NCBI GenBank assembly: GCA_965658435.1
Contig: CBFHSE010000022.1
Coordinates: forward strand, 1 to 26,172
Reading direction: 5' to 3'
Origin: JADHLN01 sp965658435
GTDB lineage: Bacteria > Pseudomonadota > Alphaproteobacteria > Rickettsiales > JABIRX01
DNA length: 26,172 nucleotides
A program made the translations under genes and the position numbers. Positions within the stretch are counted from its first letter, which is position 1, and each line of letters opens with the position of its first letter. Under the pieces are notes generated by a model, which worked only from the letters and a program-made list of their open reading frames with translations, was not told where the DNA came from and did not search any database. Positions 25,611 through 26,172 of this stretch are shown here, in pieces.

Positions 25611-25755
25611 CTGTTTGAATGGCTTGGTGACGATAGCTGAGGGTGAACCACCCGATTCCATCTCGAACTCGGAAGTGAAAACCTCGTAGCGCTGATGGTA
25701 CTGCATCTTAAGGTGTGGGAGAGTAGGTAATTGCCAAGCTTTTCAAACAGTTTTT
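25611..25755 (+). terminator. Inverted repeat closing 5S, followed by T-run
   Basis: CTGTTTGA (25611-25618) pairs with TCAAACAG (25743-25750), extending the 5S terminal helix. It is followed by TTTTT. It probably serves as the processing stem and may contribute to termination. Because the loop is the whole 5S, it is not a classic terminator and could let transcription continue into rpmJ. Confidence 0.4.
25621..25741 (+). rRNA. rrf: 5S ribosomal RNA
   Basis: This 5S rRNA of about 120 nt has terminal helix GCTTGG / CCAAGC, the loop A-helix II run GATAGCTGAGGGTGAACCAC, CCCGATTCCATCTCGAACTC, GGAAGTGAAAACCTCGTAGC, and GATGGTACTGC with GTGGGAGAGTAGGTAATTGCC. It follows 23S after an unusually long spacer of about 218 bp and is flanked by an inverted repeat that extends its terminal stem. 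Confidence 0.97.
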
Positions 25756-25816
25756 AACTCAAGGTTTAAAATAAAATTATATATTATAAGTAATAATAAA
25801 TTAAATAAGATAAAAA

Positions 25817-25942
25817 ATGAAAATAGTTAATTCATTGAAATCTGCAAAAAAAAGAGACAAAGATTGTCGTGTAATTAAAAGACGTGGTCGTCTTTATGTA
25901 ATAAATAAGAAAAACCCTCGTATGAAAGCTCGTCAGGGTTAA
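25817..25942 (+). CDS. rpmJ: 50S ribosomal protein L36 (zinc-less form)
   Basis: L36 is the smallest large-subunit protein. This 41-aa reading frame begins MKIVNSLKSAKKRDKDC and ends NKKNPRMKARQG, matching the Rickettsiales/alphaproteobacterial L36 in length and pattern. Only one of the four zinc ligands of the canonical CCCH form remains (the Cys in KDC). The others are replaced, for example by Asn in the INKKN region, so it is the C-minus paralogue type that does not bind zinc. It lies 75 bp after 5S with no strong promoter of its own, so it may be read from the rRNA transcript. The ribosome-binding site is weak (AAGATAAAAAATG). Confidence 0.93.
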   Translation: MKIVNSLKSAKKRDKDCRVIKRRGRLYVINKKNPRMKARQG

Positions 25943-26039
25943 TTTATTCTTGCATATCTAGAATATATTTAATGCTAAATTATTACTTGATATAAAATTC
26001 TTATTATTAATAAATAAAATTTATATATTTTATATTTAT

Positions 26040-26068
26040 TTGTTAACTATCATATTTTTTGATATAAT
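26040..26068 (+). promoter_or_regulatory. Predicted promoter for the gene at 26083
   Basis: TTGTTA (26040-26045), a 17-bp spacer and a perfect TATAAT (26063-26068). The start would fall about 8 bp before the ATG, so the mRNA would be almost leaderless. The rest of the 25943-26082 gap is AT-rich with nothing else recognisable. Confidence 0.5.
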
Positions 26069-26082
26069 TTACCAAAAAATAA

Positions 26083-26172
26083 ATGCCTAAAATCGATCAA
26101 TCTGAGAACCCTATTTTTATTAATTTATGTGATGCTTTAGACAAAGAAATTAATAATAAGAATTCCAGAAAT
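26083..26172 (+). CDS. Unidentified gene, 5' end only
   Basis: An ATG at 26083 opens a frame of 30 codons to the window edge (MPKIDQSENPIFINLCDAL, then DKEINNKNSRN). The visible part is polar with a short amphipathic stretch (IFINLCDALDKEI), and no signal peptide or known motif can be seen. A good promoter stands just upstream and no clear Shine-Dalgarno is present. No function is proposed. Confidence 0.5.
   Translation, partial: MPKIDQSENPIFINLCDALDKEINNKNSRN

Noticed and set aside
25403..26082. tRNA genes in the rRNA spacer and flank
   Set aside because: I found no T-loop (GGTTCGA-type) motif with cloverleaf complementarity here or in the other intergenic gaps.

Overview
This window looks like chromosomal DNA from an AT-rich alphaproteobacterium, most likely a member of the Rickettsiales. 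The evidence is the very low GC content, the housekeeping genes, and a 23S-5S rRNA unit with no 16S gene or spacer tRNAs in front of it, as expected where 16S and 23S are unlinked. Host-associated reduction is inferred from zero or negative spacing between most genes, convergent stops that abut or overlap, and a scarcity of intrinsic terminators. Metabolic capacity is still moderate: glutathione and biotin precursor synthesis, haem, one-carbon metabolism, phospholipid and peptidoglycan synthesis. The genus cannot be fixed from the sequence alone.

Layout. 1-2300: the edge of a DMT/EamA-type transporter (minus), an NDUFA9-like Rossmann protein and cytochrome c oxidase subunit III (plus). 2300-2570: a gap with an unannotated 33-residue hydrophobic ORF, whose near-consensus Shine-Dalgarno lies in the arm of an inverted repeat. 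2551-4594: Smr protein (minus), then a branched-chain aminotransferase coupled to a SpoU-type rRNA methyltransferase (plus). 4595-7154: a minus operon gshA / BioH-like hydrolase / bioC. 7265-10901: parE, a Bax-inhibitor-1 family membrane protein and an orphan HisZ-like protein with a textbook intrinsic terminator inside its coding sequence. 10888-13001: minus dcd / murA / small ribbon-helix-helix-like protein. 13166-15103: a VUT-family transporter facing an overlapping nth / alkB repair pair.

15221-15946 is an isolated type IV prepilin-like gene with its own promoter. It converges on a long minus series running rpmI, rplT, pheS, hemH, plsY, metF, aspS and two small basic ORFs. pheS is followed directly by hemH (ATGA overlap) rather than pheT.

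22438-25741 holds the divergent rRNA unit: a strong promoter (TTGACA-16-TATATT), a boxA-like antitermination site, long inverted repeats bracketing 23S, a spacer of about 218 bp, and 5S. It is followed by rpmJ (L36, zinc-less form) and the start of an unidentified gene with a near-consensus promoter. No CRISPR, insertion sequence, phage gene or tRNA was seen.

The least ordinary items are the structured small-peptide locus at 2451-2568, the terminator embedded in the hisZ-like gene, the orphan HisZ itself, the solitary prepilin, and the two small basic ORFs after aspS.
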